Positions 1 to 8,039 of a stretch of 40,915 nt of DNA are shown here, one piece after another. The DNA comes from Streptosporangiales bacterium (GTDB lineage Bacteria > Actinomycetota > Actinomycetes > Streptosporangiales > WHSR01). The stretch is from positions 1 through 40,915 of the forward strand of contig WHSR01000046.1 of NCBI GenBank assembly GCA_009379995.1, in the 5' to 3' direction. Positions within the stretch are counted from its first letter, which is position 1; each line of letters opens with the position of its first letter. The position numbers and the translations under genes are program-made. Below the pieces are notes generated by a model. That model had not been told where the DNA came from and ran no database searches. It worked only from the letters and a program-made list of their open reading frames with translations.

Positions 1-37
1 GATCACGGCAAAGGAGGGAACGAGGGGAACGTCGTTG

Positions 38-59
38 TGCGTCACGTCGCAATGACGCA
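38..59. promoter_or_regulatory. Inverted repeat upstream of first gene
   Basis: Perfect 7-bp arms TGCGTCA (38-44) and TGACGCA (53-59) are separated by 8 nt, about 40 nt before the first gene. A weak -10-like GATATA follows at about 68-73. It could be an operator for the gene at 102. The arms are short, so this is only a candidate. Confidence 0.25.
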
Positions 60-101
60 GACTGGGAGATATAGGTCCCTGCGATTCCTGTGGGGTGTGT
101 C

Positions 102-908
102 GTGTCCCCCAGCGACGTTGATCTGCCCGAGCTCGTGCCCGTGCTGTCTCGGGGCAAGCACCGCAACCCGCGCAAGGGCGCGTGCTTCATGGAACTCGCC
201 TCTTACCTGGCCGGGGAGCGTTGGAGCGATCATCCAGCGTGCACGCACCCGCTGCTGGCCGCCCTGGCCCGCCTGGTCAACGACCACACCTCGGATGCCG
301 CACGGCCGAGGCTGGCCGGGCTGATCCCCTCGGTGATCGGGCTGACCTCAGCCGACGACCTGCACATAGACGCGCGGATCGCGCTGCGGTCGGCGACAGC
401 GGCGTTGCCGGTCGTGGCGGCCGAGCGGCAGAAGGTCATGGCTGTCGCGGCGTTGGTCGCCGAGCGGGTCCTGGCCGATCTGGACGGTCGGCCGGCGGAC
501 CAGGTCAGCGACTGGACTCAGTCGATGTTGGCGCAGGTCCCGCACGCCACGCGGTGGGCGCACCAGTTCGTGCCCCACCCCCGGATTTCTCCGAGGAGCT
601 TCCGGCGCCACGCCGCGCCCGGCACCGTCCGGTGTGCCGTCGAGGGGATCGCGAGGGCGTGCGTACACAATCCCGACGAGATACTCCGCGACCTGCTCGC
701 CGGGGCGATCGAGGACTGCGCGGCCCGGATCCACGCCACCGAGCCGGACACGGCCAGGTGGGCGGACGCGTGTCAGCTCACCAACTCCGCCTTCGCCCCG
801 CGGCGGCCACGTCCGAAGATCAGGTGGTCGAGGCCGAGCCGGCCCGAGCCGGACACGGCGAGGACAAGGCTCAGCAGACCGAGCAGGATGACGAGCCCGG
901 GACCTTGA
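102..908 (+). CDS. Conserved actinobacterial hypothetical protein, 3' end probably lost
   Basis: About 268 residues if started at GTG 102; an in-frame GTG at 90 is the alternative. Residues up to about 220 look like a real soluble, helical protein: an ELVPVLSRGKHRNPRKGACFM stretch near the N-terminus, an aligned GERWSDHP motif, then alanine- and leucine-rich helices. I recall similar hypothetical proteins in Streptomyces-type genomes but know no function. The last ~45 residues become arginine- and proline-rich and are simply the antisense of the DoxX gene (773-1222). The natural stop has therefore probably been lost and the frame reads on to a chance TGA. No clear ribosome-binding site precedes either start. 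Confidence 0.6.
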   Translation: MSPSDVDLPELVPVLSRGKHRNPRKGACFMELASYLAGERWSDHPACTHPLLAALARLVNDHTSDAARPRLAGLIPSVIGLTSADDLHIDARIALRSATAALPVVAAERQKVMAVAALVAERVLADLDGRPADQVSDWTQSMLAQVPHATRWAHQFVPHPRISPRSFRRHAAPGTVRCAVEGIARACVHNPDEILRDLLAGAIEDCAARIHATEPDTARWADACQLTNSAFAPRRPRPKIRWSRPSRPEPDTARTRLSRPSRMTSPGP

Positions 909-1222
909 GGGTCGAAGAAGCCGTAACCCGCGTGCACGAAGATCCAGGCGCCCACCATGTTCAGCGCCATCAGGACGCCGACCAGCGGCACCCCGAGGCC
1001 GATGATCATCGCGACGCCGCCGATCAGCTCCCCGAACATGTTGACCGGCCCGGTGACGACGGGCAGCGGGACCCCCGACTCCTCGAAGGCCGCCACCACC
1101 CCGGCGATGCTCCCGCCGTAGTCGTATTCGGCCTTGGCGTGCATGATCATCACAGCCCCGACACCGACGCGGGCCAGGAGCAGCACGAGGTCACGGGCGC
1201 TCTTGACAAGGCTGGCGTTCAT
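773..1222 (-). CDS. DoxX family membrane protein
   Basis: 149 residues with four hydrophobic segments (about residues 10-30, 55-75, 78-95 and 108-128), the usual DoxX layout of a small four-helix inner-membrane protein. DoxX-like proteins are linked to quinone- or thiol-related redox functions, but the role of this one is not known. ATG at 1222 is preceded by a strong AAAGGGGGC ribosome-binding site. The gene is divergent from the substrate-binding lipoprotein gene and overlaps the tail of the upstream plus-strand gene by 136 nt, an unusually long overlap that suggests a rearrangement on that side. Confidence 0.85.
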   Translation of the reverse strand: MNASLVKSARDLVLLLARVGVGAVMIMHAKAEYDYGGSIAGVVAAFEESGVPLPVVTGPVNMFGELIGGVAMIIGLGVPLVGVLMALNMVGAWIFVHAGYGFFDPQGPGLVILLGLLSLVLAVSGSGRLGLDHLIFGRGRRGAKAELVS

Positions 1223-1512
1223 GATGCCCCCTTTGAGGACTGGCTCCGGTTGGTTGCGCGAAGAATAGACCCGCCGGGGACGCGGAAGTCATCGGTCGCG
1301 CATGCGGTTCCCCGCACCAATGACCGCTTCCAGCCACATGGGTTGACAGCGCCCTGGTCAAATACGATTATGTGCGCAGAATTGTTGACAAACACGGGCG
1401 CCGACGCCACGTTGATCATCATCGAATGAGGGTTGCTCCCTCACCCCGCTCTCGGAGGCGGTGGTACCAGGAGCGGGTGAAACAACACCGCCAGAGTAGG
1501 AGCACACCATCC
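1223..1512. promoter_or_regulatory. Divergent intergenic region, DoxX / lipoprotein gene
   Basis: This 290-nt gap holds no convincing gene. It contains three spaced half-sites of one short motif: TTGAC at 1343, its complement GTCAA at 1357 and TTGAC again at 1385. The last is part of a consensus -35-like TTGACA (1385-1390), although no good -10 follows at the right distance. The half-site pattern could bind a dimeric regulator controlling one or both divergent genes. This is inference from pattern only. Confidence 0.3.
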
Positions 1513-3111
1513 ATGAGGCGTCGACCAGGATGGGAAGCGCTGGCCATTGTCACGGGGGCGTCGATTTTCCTGGCGGGATGCTCGGGTGGCGCATCGGGGA
1601 CCGGCGGTGCGGGCGGGGCCGGCTCGGGCACACCCCAGCGCGGCGGGACGATGACCTACCTCCTGGGCGGGGTGCTGGCGAGCTGGTCCCGGGGCCTCGA
1701 TCCCGCCACGGCCGGGCTCGCGCCGTCGATCATCCTGGACGCCATCTTCGGCCGGTTGTTCCGGCTGGGCGACGGTGGAAAGATCGAGCCCGACCTGGCC
1801 TCCGGGTACGAGATCTCCGACGACGGCAAGACCGTCACCATCTCCCTCCGCGAGGGTGTGAAGTTCCAGGACGGCACCCCGTTCAACGCGGAGGCGGTCG
1901 CGTGGAACATCGAGCGTGACCTCGAGGCCGCGTGTGTCTGTAGCCCCGTCACCTCGTGGCCGCCGCTCAGCTCCGAGGGCGTCACGACACCCGACGAGCA
2001 CACGGTCATGCTGCACTTCACCCGCCCGTACGCGGCGGTCATCGCCATGCTCATCAGCTCGAGCGTCAACCGCATCGCCTCACCCACCGCCGTGCGGAAG
2101 ATGGGGGAACAGCAGTTCAGCCAGAAGCCGGTCGGGGCGGGCCCGTTCGAGGTGGTCAGCAACGTCGTCAACTCCGAGGTCGAGCTGAAGCGCTACGACG
2201 GCTACTGGAAAAAGGGCCGGCCCTATCTCGACGGGCTCATTTTCAAGACGATAGGCGGCGACCAGCCCGCGTACCAGGCGATCCAGGCCGGGCAGGTACA
2301 GGCGACGCAGATGACGACCCCCGCCATCATCAGGCAGGCGAGCAAGAACGCGAACGTGACGGTCACGCCGCAGAACGGAACCTCGCCCTGGCTCATCCAG
2401 CTCAACACGAGCATCCCGCCGTTCGACGACAAGCTCGCCAGAGAGGCAATTTACTACGCGACCGACGTAAACGCGATCCGTACCCATCTCTTCTACAACA
2501 TGTATCCGGCGACCCAGTCGTTCACCGGGCCGGGCGGTCTTTTCTACCAGCCGCAGGTTCCTGGATACCGGACGTACGATCCGGCCAAGGCGAAACAGAT
2601 AGTCTCCCAACTCGGCGGGTTGAAGGTTGACCTCTTCGGCGGGGCCGACCAGGCGGCCAACCAGACGCTGCAGGTTCTGCAAAATCAATGGGCGGAGGTG
2701 GGCATCGAGGCCACCATCCACCCCTACCAGCTCGACAGGCAAATCCAGGAGTTCGAGGGCAGGAAATGGCAGGCAGCCCTGCAGAGCAACGGGGCCTTCG
2801 ATCCCGGGATGGGCGCTGGGCTTCCGTTCCGCTTCGGCTCCGAGGCCGTGTACACAGGGGTACACGACTCGAAGCTCGACACGATGATCGGGCAGGCCGC
2901 GGCGACCCTGGACGAGAACGAGCGTGCGCGGATGTACGCGGAGATCGCCAAGTACATCAGCGACCAGGCCTACGCACCGTTCCTCCTCGCCCCGGCGCCC
3001 GCCGCCGTCACCGCGGACGGCGTCCACGGCCCGGGACTGACGAGCAAGGTGTCGATGACGAGCGTGACCCTCCTGCCCTACTGGGACGAGGTATGGATGG
3101 AGGAGAGGTGA
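1513..3111 (+). CDS. ABC transporter solute-binding lipoprotein, family 5
   Basis: 532 residues, the usual size for a family 5 (dipeptide/oligopeptide/nickel type, SBP_bac_5) extracellular binding protein. Residues 1-23 form a lipoprotein signal peptide with lipobox LAGC, lipidated Cys at 23, followed by a Gly/Ser-rich linker. The mature part has family features such as the region after 'RGGTMTYLLGG', 'SLREGVKFQDGTPFNAEAV' and the 'VGAGPFEVV' loop. ATG 1513 is chosen because it gives an intact signal peptide and has AGGAG upstream; the frame is open back to 1372. No permease or ATPase genes lie in the window, so the partner importer must be elsewhere. Coupling to the Rieske oxygenase suggests the ligand is that enzyme's substrate, perhaps an aromatic acid. 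Confidence 0.9.
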   Translation: MRRRPGWEALAIVTGASIFLAGCSGGASGTGGAGGAGSGTPQRGGTMTYLLGGVLASWSRGLDPATAGLAPSIILDAIFGRLFRLGDGGKIEPDLASGYEISDDGKTVTISLREGVKFQDGTPFNAEAVAWNIERDLEAACVCSPVTSWPPLSSEGVTTPDEHTVMLHFTRPYAAVIAMLISSSVNRIASPTAVRKMGEQQFSQKPVGAGPFEVVSNVVNSEVELKRYDGYWKKGRPYLDGLIFKTIGGDQPAYQAIQAGQVQATQMTTPAIIRQASKNANVTVTPQNGTSPWLIQLNTSIPPFDDKLAREAIYYATDVNAIRTHLFYNMYPATQSFTGPGGLFYQPQVPGYRTYDPAKAKQIVSQLGGLKVDLFGGADQAANQTLQVLQNQWAEVGIEATIHPYQLDRQIQEFEGRKWQAALQSNGAFDPGMGAGLPFRFGSEAVYTGVHDSKLDTMIGQAAATLDENERARMYAEIAKYISDQAYAPFLLAPAPAAVTADGVHGPGLTSKVSMTSVTLLPYWDEVWMEER

Positions 3112-3407
3112 CCGCCCAGGGTGTCGCCGGGCGACCAGGGCGTTCTGCCTCCAACGGGTCTCCCCTGCCGCCCCTGTGGTTGGCGGTCGTCGTGGAACAA
3201 GCGTGTACCGAGATCTGGAACGCGTGGGAGGAGGAGGCCACCGTCACCAGCCTGCGCGTGAGCCCCGACGTCTATGCGGCGGTCGCGGTGGCACGGCCCG
3301 GCGAGGTCCAGCGCGGCTATCCGCTGATGCTTCTCGGCCTGGAGCTGGTCCCCGACGAAGGAGTAGACACCTACGAACCCTTGGTCGTGAAGGAGGGCGC
3401 ATGCTGA
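3108..3407 (+). CDS. Small protein coupled to the Rieske oxygenase gene
   Basis: 99 residues from GTG 3108, overlapping the lipoprotein stop (GTGA) and with GGAGGAGAG just upstream. It ends at 3407, inside the start of the next gene (ATG 3401). Both overlaps indicate translational coupling, so I treat it as real. The sequence has a helical stretch 'PPLWLAVVVEQACTEIWNAWEEEA' in parts, then 'RVSPDVYAAVAVARPGEVQRG' and ends near 'YEPLVVKEGAC'. I do not recognise the family. Its position suggests an accessory or small subunit for the Rieske oxygenase, but it does not look like a ferredoxin: it has only two cysteines and no cluster motif. Confidence 0.7.
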   Translation: MTAQGVAGRPGRSASNGSPLPPLWLAVVVEQACTEIWNAWEEEATVTSLRVSPDVYAAVAVARPGEVQRGYPLMLLGLELVPDEGVDTYEPLVVKEGAC

Positions 3408-4732
3408 CGGCAGAAGAAAACGAGGTGCTATGCCGAGTCGGACCCGACACCCCGATGGGCAGGGTGCTCCGGCGGTACTGGGTACCGGCGTTTCAGCTCG
3501 ATGATCTGCCGGAACCCGACTGTCCCCCGATACGGGTCACGATCCTCGGCGAGAACTTCGTCGCCTTCCGCGACACCAAGGAAAGAATCGGTGTCCTGGA
3601 CGAGCTGTGCTGTCACCGCGGCGCGTCGCTCGTACTCGGACGGGTCGAGGATTGTGGCATCAGGTGTCTGTACCACGGTTGGAAGTACGCCGTGGACGGA
3701 ACCATTCTCGAGACGCCCAACCTTCGAAGCTCGCGGTTCAAGGAGCGCGTGAAACACGGCAGTTATCCGGTGCGCGAAAGCGGCGGACTCGGTTGGGTCT
3801 ACCTCGGCCCGCCGGGCACCGAGCCACCGTTCCCGGAATTTCGATGGGCGGACTCCGAGGCCGACGAGATCTCGGTCAGCGAGATGATTCTCGACTGCAA
3901 CTGGATGCAGGTGCTGGAAGGGTCGATCGACTCGTCACACGTCGGCATCCTGCACCTCGACACCCTTGCCGTGATGGGCGTGGGTCCGCGCAGCGTTGGC
4001 TCGTACGAGTTCGCGGGCGACCCGTGGGACACCGATATGCCGGTGCCCGCGGGAGGAGGCGTCGGATGGCCGAGTGACGACAACGCACCAAAGATCGAGG
4101 TCGAGAACACCCCCTTCGGCTTCCATTACGCCGCGCTCAGGGACGTCGCCGACGACCCGGGCAAGAGGTACGTCAGGATCACCGCCTTCGTCATGCCGTA
4201 CACCGCGTTCGTCGGAACGTCGAACGGCGCGGTGATCGTCGTACCGAGAGACGACTACAGCTGTTCCTCCTACGGCGTCTTCATGGTGCCCAAGGGAGCC
4301 GGTGGCGGAGCGGCCCGGGCCAACGCGAACCGAGGCGTCGACCCCAGCGTGTGGGGCCCGGAGCCGGACAGGCGGCGCCTGCGAGTTCCCCCTCAGGACC
4401 GGGAGGCGATGGCCGCGGGCAGGAGCTTCGCAGGGTTTCGCGGCGGCAACCGGGTGCAGGACGCGGCCGTGCAAATGTCGTCCGGCAGGCTCTACGACCG
4501 GGCAAAGGAGCACCTGGTACCGGCGGACCTCGCGATCATCAGATTGCGACGCCTCTTCGCCGACTCGATCCGGCTTGTCGAGGAGGGGAAGCAACCCCTC
4601 GGCCTTGGGGAGGGCTACAACTTCGCCGACGTCGCGGGGGCTACGGCCGTCGTGAACTCGGAAACGCCGTGGCAGGACCAGGTGTCGGGCAACCGAGGCG
4701 TCGGAGAGCAAAAGGCCGGAGCGGACGCCTGA
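3401..4732 (+). CDS. Rieske non-heme iron oxygenase, phthalate 4,5-dioxygenase-like
   Basis: 443 residues. The N-terminal Rieske 2Fe-2S domain shows C70-x-H72 and C89-x-x-H92 ligands. The catalytic domain shows the mononuclear iron motif D177-x2-H180-x4-H185. Domain order, length and the 'NWMQVLEGSIDSSHVG' region match single-component alpha-only oxygenases such as phthalate dioxygenase and vanillate O-demethylase, which hydroxylate or demethylate aromatic acids using a reductase partner. No reductase gene is nearby. The ATG overlaps the preceding small gene by 7 nt and is preceded by GAAGGAGGG, so it belongs to an operon with the lipoprotein and the small protein. The actual substrate cannot be told from sequence. 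Confidence 0.92.
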   Translation: MLTAEENEVLCRVGPDTPMGRVLRRYWVPAFQLDDLPEPDCPPIRVTILGENFVAFRDTKERIGVLDELCCHRGASLVLGRVEDCGIRCLYHGWKYAVDGTILETPNLRSSRFKERVKHGSYPVRESGGLGWVYLGPPGTEPPFPEFRWADSEADEISVSEMILDCNWMQVLEGSIDSSHVGILHLDTLAVMGVGPRSVGSYEFAGDPWDTDMPVPAGGGVGWPSDDNAPKIEVENTPFGFHYAALRDVADDPGKRYVRITAFVMPYTAFVGTSNGAVIVVPRDDYSCSSYGVFMVPKGAGGGAARANANRGVDPSVWGPEPDRRRLRVPPQDREAMAAGRSFAGFRGGNRVQDAAVQMSSGRLYDRAKEHLVPADLAIIRLRRLFADSIRLVEEGKQPLGLGEGYNFADVAGATAVVNSETPWQDQVSGNRGVGEQKAGADA

Positions 4733-4768
4733 CGGTCCCCGGTGAAGACGAGACGGCCAAGCTCGCCG

Positions 4769-5149
4769 CTAGGTCATCCACTGCACAAGCTGGAGCACCA
4801 CCCCGTTCGGGTCGGTGACCTGGAAGAACCGCTCGCCCCAGGGCTCGGTCTGTATCGGGGTAGTGATCGCGACCCCCTCGCCTCGAAGGCGCGCGTACTC
4901 CCCGTCGATGTCGTCGACCACGAACGCGATCAGCAGGCCGTCCGCGGTGTGCCCGCGCATGTGCTCCGGCTTGAAGGAGGGCAGGCCGGTGCGCAGGTAG
5001 ATCAGGTTGAACCCGGCGTCGTCCCTGGACAGCGACACGAATCCGTCGTCGGCCATCTCCTCGACGAAACCGAAGTGCTCCTTGACGAACGAGGCCGAGG
5101 CGACCGGGTCGTCGACGTTGAGAGATATGGCGGAGGCACTGATCTTCAA
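4769..5149 (-). CDS. VOC family (glyoxalase/bleomycin resistance) protein
   Basis: 126 residues, a typical single-domain VOC protein with two beta-alpha-beta-beta-beta modules. It begins 'MKISASAISLNVDDPVASA' and ends in the family pattern 'FFQVTDPNGVVLQLVQW', whose acidic position before PNG is followed by the usual C-terminal strand. VOC proteins use a divalent metal for isomerisation, dioxygenation or drug binding; none of these can be assigned here. It is convergent with the Rieske gene (36 nt gap, no obvious terminator) and divergent from the TetR gene at 5209, with a palindrome in the shared 59-nt gap. It is probably a target of that regulator. Confidence 0.88.
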   Translation of the reverse strand: MKISASAISLNVDDPVASASFVKEHFGFVEEMADDGFVSLSRDDAGFNLIYLRTGLPSFKPEHMRGHTADGLLIAFVVDDIDGEYARLRGEGVAITTPIQTEPWGERFFQVTDPNGVVLQLVQWMT

Positions 5150-5170
5150 GCGAGGACCCCTCTCAAATTA

Positions 5171-5199
5171 CCGTACCAGGTATAGTGTACTACGTACGG
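5171..5199. promoter_or_regulatory. Candidate TetR operator, 29-bp imperfect palindrome
   Basis: The half-sites CCGTAC (5171-5176) and GTACGG (5194-5199) are the outer arms of a 29-bp palindrome centred on 5185. Ten of the 14 half-site positions match by complementarity. The element contains TATAGTGTA, a plausible -10 region. It lies midway between the divergent VOC and TetR starts, the normal place for a TetR operator. Autoregulation and control of the VOC gene are inferred. Confidence 0.55.
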
Positions 5200-5208
5200 T
5201 GAAGTGGT

Positions 5209-6000
5209 GTGGAACGAGGTCGCACGGTGAACGCTGACCGGACGAGCGCCGGAGACCCGGCCCGTACGCTGGAGCTCCTGTGGCGGCGCGGGATGGACGA
5301 GTCCCCGCGCCGCGGTCCGCGGCCGCGGCTGACGATCGAGCGTGTCGTACGGACCGCTATCGAGATCGCCGACGGCGAAGGGCTCGACGCGGTGACCATG
5401 CGACGGTTGGCCGCAGCCCTGGGCGTCGCGCCGATGACTCTCTACTGCTACGTGCCGAGCAGGACCGAACTGATCGACCTCATGCTCGACGAGGTGTATC
5501 TGCGGATGCCCCGCACCGAGATCCGCGGCGAGGACTGGCGCTCGGGCCTGAAGAGGATCGCCGACGAGAATCGCGCACTCTACCGCAGCCATCCGTGGGC
5601 CGCCGAGGTCGCCACGAGCCGTCCGCCGCTGGGCCCGGGCCAGATGGCCAAGTACGAACACGAGCTGTTGGCACTCGACGGCATCGGGCTCGACGACGTG
5701 ACCATGGACAGCGCGCTGGGCCTCGTGGTGGGCTTCGTGCGGGCCAACGCACGCGAGGCCGTCGAGGCGGAGTCCGCCCGACGGGACAGCGGGGTGAGCG
5801 ACCGGGAATGGTGGGACGCCAACGCTCCGCTCCTCGCCGAGCGAGTGACCCCGTCCAGCTACCCGATCGCCACCCGCGTCGGGTCAGCGGCGGGGGAAGC
5901 GTACGACGCCGCGGTCAGCCCGGACGCCGCCTACGAGTTCGGCATCCAACGCATTCTCGACGGCATCCAACCGCTCGTCGACGGGCGAGCGCGGTCCTGA
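5209..6000 (+). CDS. TetR family transcriptional regulator
   Basis: 263 residues from GTG 5209; GTG 5227 is an alternative start. After a ~38-residue leader, an N-terminal TetR helix-turn-helix spans about residues 40-90 ('TIERVVRTAIEIADGEGLDA', then a recognition helix around 'GVAPMTLYCYVPSRTELID'). The remaining ~170 residues resemble the TetR_C_1 type ligand-binding domain of tetracycline-repressor-like proteins. It is divergent from the VOC gene with a shared palindrome and probably represses it. The ligand is unknown; the nearby Rieske cluster may share it, but that is speculation. It is convergent with the sigma factor gene, with a 51-nt gap. Confidence 0.9.
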   Translation: MERGRTVNADRTSAGDPARTLELLWRRGMDESPRRGPRPRLTIERVVRTAIEIADGEGLDAVTMRRLAAALGVAPMTLYCYVPSRTELIDLMLDEVYLRMPRTEIRGEDWRSGLKRIADENRALYRSHPWAAEVATSRPPLGPGQMAKYEHELLALDGIGLDDVTMDSALGLVVGFVRANAREAVEAESARRDSGVSDREWWDANAPLLAERVTPSSYPIATRVGSAAGEAYDAAVSPDAAYEFGIQRILDGIQPLVDGRARS

Positions 6001-6051
6001 ATGGCCTCAACTGTTGGCCGCCCCACGCTCATTTGGAGCCCGGAGCGGGGT

Positions 6052-7050
6052 TCATAGGGTTCGGGGTAGGCCGAAGTGCGGGAAGACGGCGGTGTCGGAA
6101 AGCCAGGTGACGACGGATATTCGGTTGCCTTGGAGGGTGAGGACGAGCATTCCGTAGGCTCGGGTGATTTGCCTGTGCGGGAGCTGGAGGTAGCAGCCGA
6201 ACGCCGGTTGGGTGTTGGCTCGGGTGGCCACGACGCGTAGGGGGGCGCCGTGCAGCCGGGCGCGGTGGTCGAGGAAGGAGGCGATCGCCGCGTGGCCCTG
6301 GTATTGGTGTGGTTGGGGCGGCATGGTCAGCCAGGCGTCGTCGGTCAGCAGGGCGACTACGCCGTCGATGTCGCCGCTTTCGATGGCCTCGGCGAAGCGT
6401 CCCACCAGCTCGCGTTCGTGGGGGGAGTTCGGCCGCGGCGCCCGTTCCCGGTCGCCGGCAGGCAGGCGGGCTTGAAGGGTGGCGCGGGCGCGTTGCAGGG
6501 CACCTTTGACCGAGGCCTGGCTGGTGTCGAGGATGTCTGCTGCCTGCGCGGCCGGGAAGCCGAGCACGTCACGCAGCACCACAACCGCGCGCTGGTGGGG
6601 TGGGAGGCCTTGGAGTCCGGCGATGAACGCCAGCTCGATTGACTCCTTGGTGTCGTAGCGGGCCTCCGGTCCGGGGGCGTGGTCGGGGACGCCCTCGAGC
6701 AAGACGTCGGGGTAGGGTTCCAGCCAGATCGGTTCGGCCAGGCGGGTGGGGTCGGGCCCGACCATCGGCGCCGGCTCGGGCCGCCGGCCCTTGTCCCGCA
6801 GCGCGTTGAGGCAGCGGTTGGTCGCGATGCGGTACAGCCAGGCGCGAAGCGAGGCTCGCCCCTCGAAACGCTCAAGCCCGCGCCAAGCCGCCAACAGTGT
6901 CTCCTGAAGCATGTCCTCGGCGTCTTGCACCGAACCGAGAATCCGGTAGCAGTGCAGCTGCAGCTCGCGCCGGTACGGGTCGGTGAGCTCGCGGAACGCG
7001 TCCCCATCCCCCATCCGGGCGCGAGCCAGGGCCCGCTCGGTCACCAGCAT
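6052..7050 (-). CDS. ECF sigma factor with SnoaL-like C-terminal domain
   Basis: 332 residues from ATG 7050, chosen because CGAGGAGAGG lies directly upstream; the frame is open to 7170. Sigma region 2 covers about residues 20-95 ('CYRILGSVQDAEDMLQETLL', 'LRAWLYRIATNRCLNALR'). Region 4 covers about 145-205 ('LPPHQRAVVVLRDVLGFPAA' followed by a helix-turn-helix). A SnoaL/NTF2-like domain fills about 215-332, ending 'PHFGLPRTL'. This layout fits the SigG/SigX5 (TIGR02960) type of ECF sigma, in which the tail is thought to regulate activity instead of a separate anti-sigma; none is encoded beside it. It is divergent from the monooxygenase gene at 7253. Confidence 0.9.
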   Translation of the reverse strand: MLVTERALARARMGDGDAFRELTDPYRRELQLHCYRILGSVQDAEDMLQETLLAAWRGLERFEGRASLRAWLYRIATNRCLNALRDKGRRPEPAPMVGPDPTRLAEPIWLEPYPDVLLEGVPDHAPGPEARYDTKESIELAFIAGLQGLPPHQRAVVVLRDVLGFPAAQAADILDTSQASVKGALQRARATLQARLPAGDRERAPRPNSPHERELVGRFAEAIESGDIDGVVALLTDDAWLTMPPQPHQYQGHAAIASFLDHRARLHGAPLRVVATRANTQPAFGCYLQLPHRQITRAYGMLVLTLQGNRISVVTWLSDTAVFPHFGLPRTL

Positions 7051-7114
7051 GTCCTCTCCTCGGCTGTTCCCTTTCACACCCTCTACCGGGTAATGATCCC
7101 AACCGCAGCCGAAA

Positions 7115-7140
7115 GGAACCGGTGCGTTCCGTTCCCGTCG
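7115..7140. promoter_or_regulatory. Possible ECF-type promoter / inverted repeat
   Basis: GGAAC at 7115-7119 is followed 17 nt later by GTCG (7137-7140), the shape of an ECF promoter reading toward the gene at 7253. The same GGAAC also forms an inverted repeat with GTTCC at 7126-7130, six nt apart. It lies between the sigma gene and the divergent monooxygenase gene, so autoregulation by the sigma factor is plausible but unproven. Confidence 0.35.
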
Positions 7141-7252
7141 CCGGCGGTGTCTCAACCAGTAACCGGCCACGAACCAACCAGAAGGAAGACATTCCAGCAG
7201 GTCTCTCGCTGCATGCCGGGGACCGGACAGTCACATAACGGAGGCACCGAAC

Positions 7253-7603
7253 ATGATCGAGACTGCGCCAGAGCGGGATGTGGTCACGCTGATCAACGTC
7301 TTCACGGTCGAGCCGGAGAAACAGCAGCAGCTCGTCACTCTGCTTCTGCGGGCAACCGAGGACGTGATGAGCAAGCAACCCGGTTACCTGTCGGCTCGCA
7401 TCCACCGCAGCCTGGATGGCTCGAAGGTCGCCGTCTATGCGCAATGGCGGAGCCGCGAGGACTTCGAGGGGCTCGCCAATAATCCCGATGCGGCGGCGCA
7501 CATGCGCCGGGCTCGAGCCCTGGCGACCTTCGAGCCCGTGCTTTATGAGGCTGTTTTCACCCACCGGACTACGACGGAGCCTTGCGAGCGGCTCACGGGG
7601 TGA
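7253..7603 (+). CDS. Antibiotic biosynthesis monooxygenase (ABM) domain protein
   Basis: 116 residues, close to one ABM domain (dimeric alpha-beta ferredoxin-like barrel). The family pattern is visible: 'VVTLINVFTVEPEKQQQLV' at the start, 'QPGYLSARIHRSLDG' and 'VAVYAQWRSREDFEGL' in the middle, and a final beta strand 'FEPVLYEAVFT'. Members are cofactor-free oxygenases acting on quinone-like or polyketide substrates, or heme- and stress-related proteins. ATG 7253 has TAACGGAGG upstream. The divergent partner is an ECF sigma factor, a common arrangement in actinomycetes suggesting that the sigma factor controls this gene. Confidence 0.88.
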   Translation: MIETAPERDVVTLINVFTVEPEKQQQLVTLLLRATEDVMSKQPGYLSARIHRSLDGSKVAVYAQWRSREDFEGLANNPDAAAHMRRARALATFEPVLYEAVFTHRTTTEPCERLTG

Positions 7604-8039
7604 GGGGCGCAAGCCGCTCATTCCCACTCCGGCGCGTACAGGCCCCAGGCGGCCTTCCTGAGTCCCGACAGTGGGAGTGTCGCTCCAACGACGCCTCTCT
7701 GTGTGTCCGACAGCGTTGGTCTCGGGGAGGTCGGGACCGTCCGAGCAACCACGCTCGGAGGCGACCCGGCGCCTTGGGCCAAATGTTGCAACATACGGGC
7801 TTCTCGCTACGGCCATCCAGACCCAAGTCGAGCCCTGCCTAAGCGTCGCCTGGCGATCCGCCCGAAGGGTCCTGCCACGATGGCGTACAGGCTGGCGTCG
7901 ACCACCGGGCGATAGGCGATGTCCGCTCGGGGTTGCCTCGGCCACCGGCCACGGAATCAGGTGACCTTCCCGCCGACCGGCCGGACCGGCGGATTCGTAG
8001 ACGTCGCGACGCGCCCGGCCCGGGCGCGATGCTGGGGCC
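7604..8039. other. Intergenic spacer with little coding signal
   Basis: No convincing intact gene was found in this 436-nt stretch. It holds a perfect 12-bp palindrome, ATGTTGCAACAT (7783-7794), and a small hairpin with CCGAGC/GCTCGG arms (7741-7758). Either could be a regulator site. A possible LysR remnant on the minus strand is listed separately. The absence of strong third-position GC bias on either strand fits decayed or non-coding DNA. Confidence 0.5.
7807..7956 (-). pseudogene. Possible C-terminal remnant of a LysR regulator
   Basis: An open minus-strand frame between stops reads, in its middle, 'ADIAYRPVVDASLYAIVAGP' followed by 'FGRIARRR'. This resembles the last effector-domain strand of LysR-type regulators, where a 'YRPLVDA...' motif precedes a variable tail. 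No start codon, HTH or ribosome-binding site is present, so it would be a gene remnant. The match is from memory of the family pattern only and may be chance. Confidence 0.25.
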
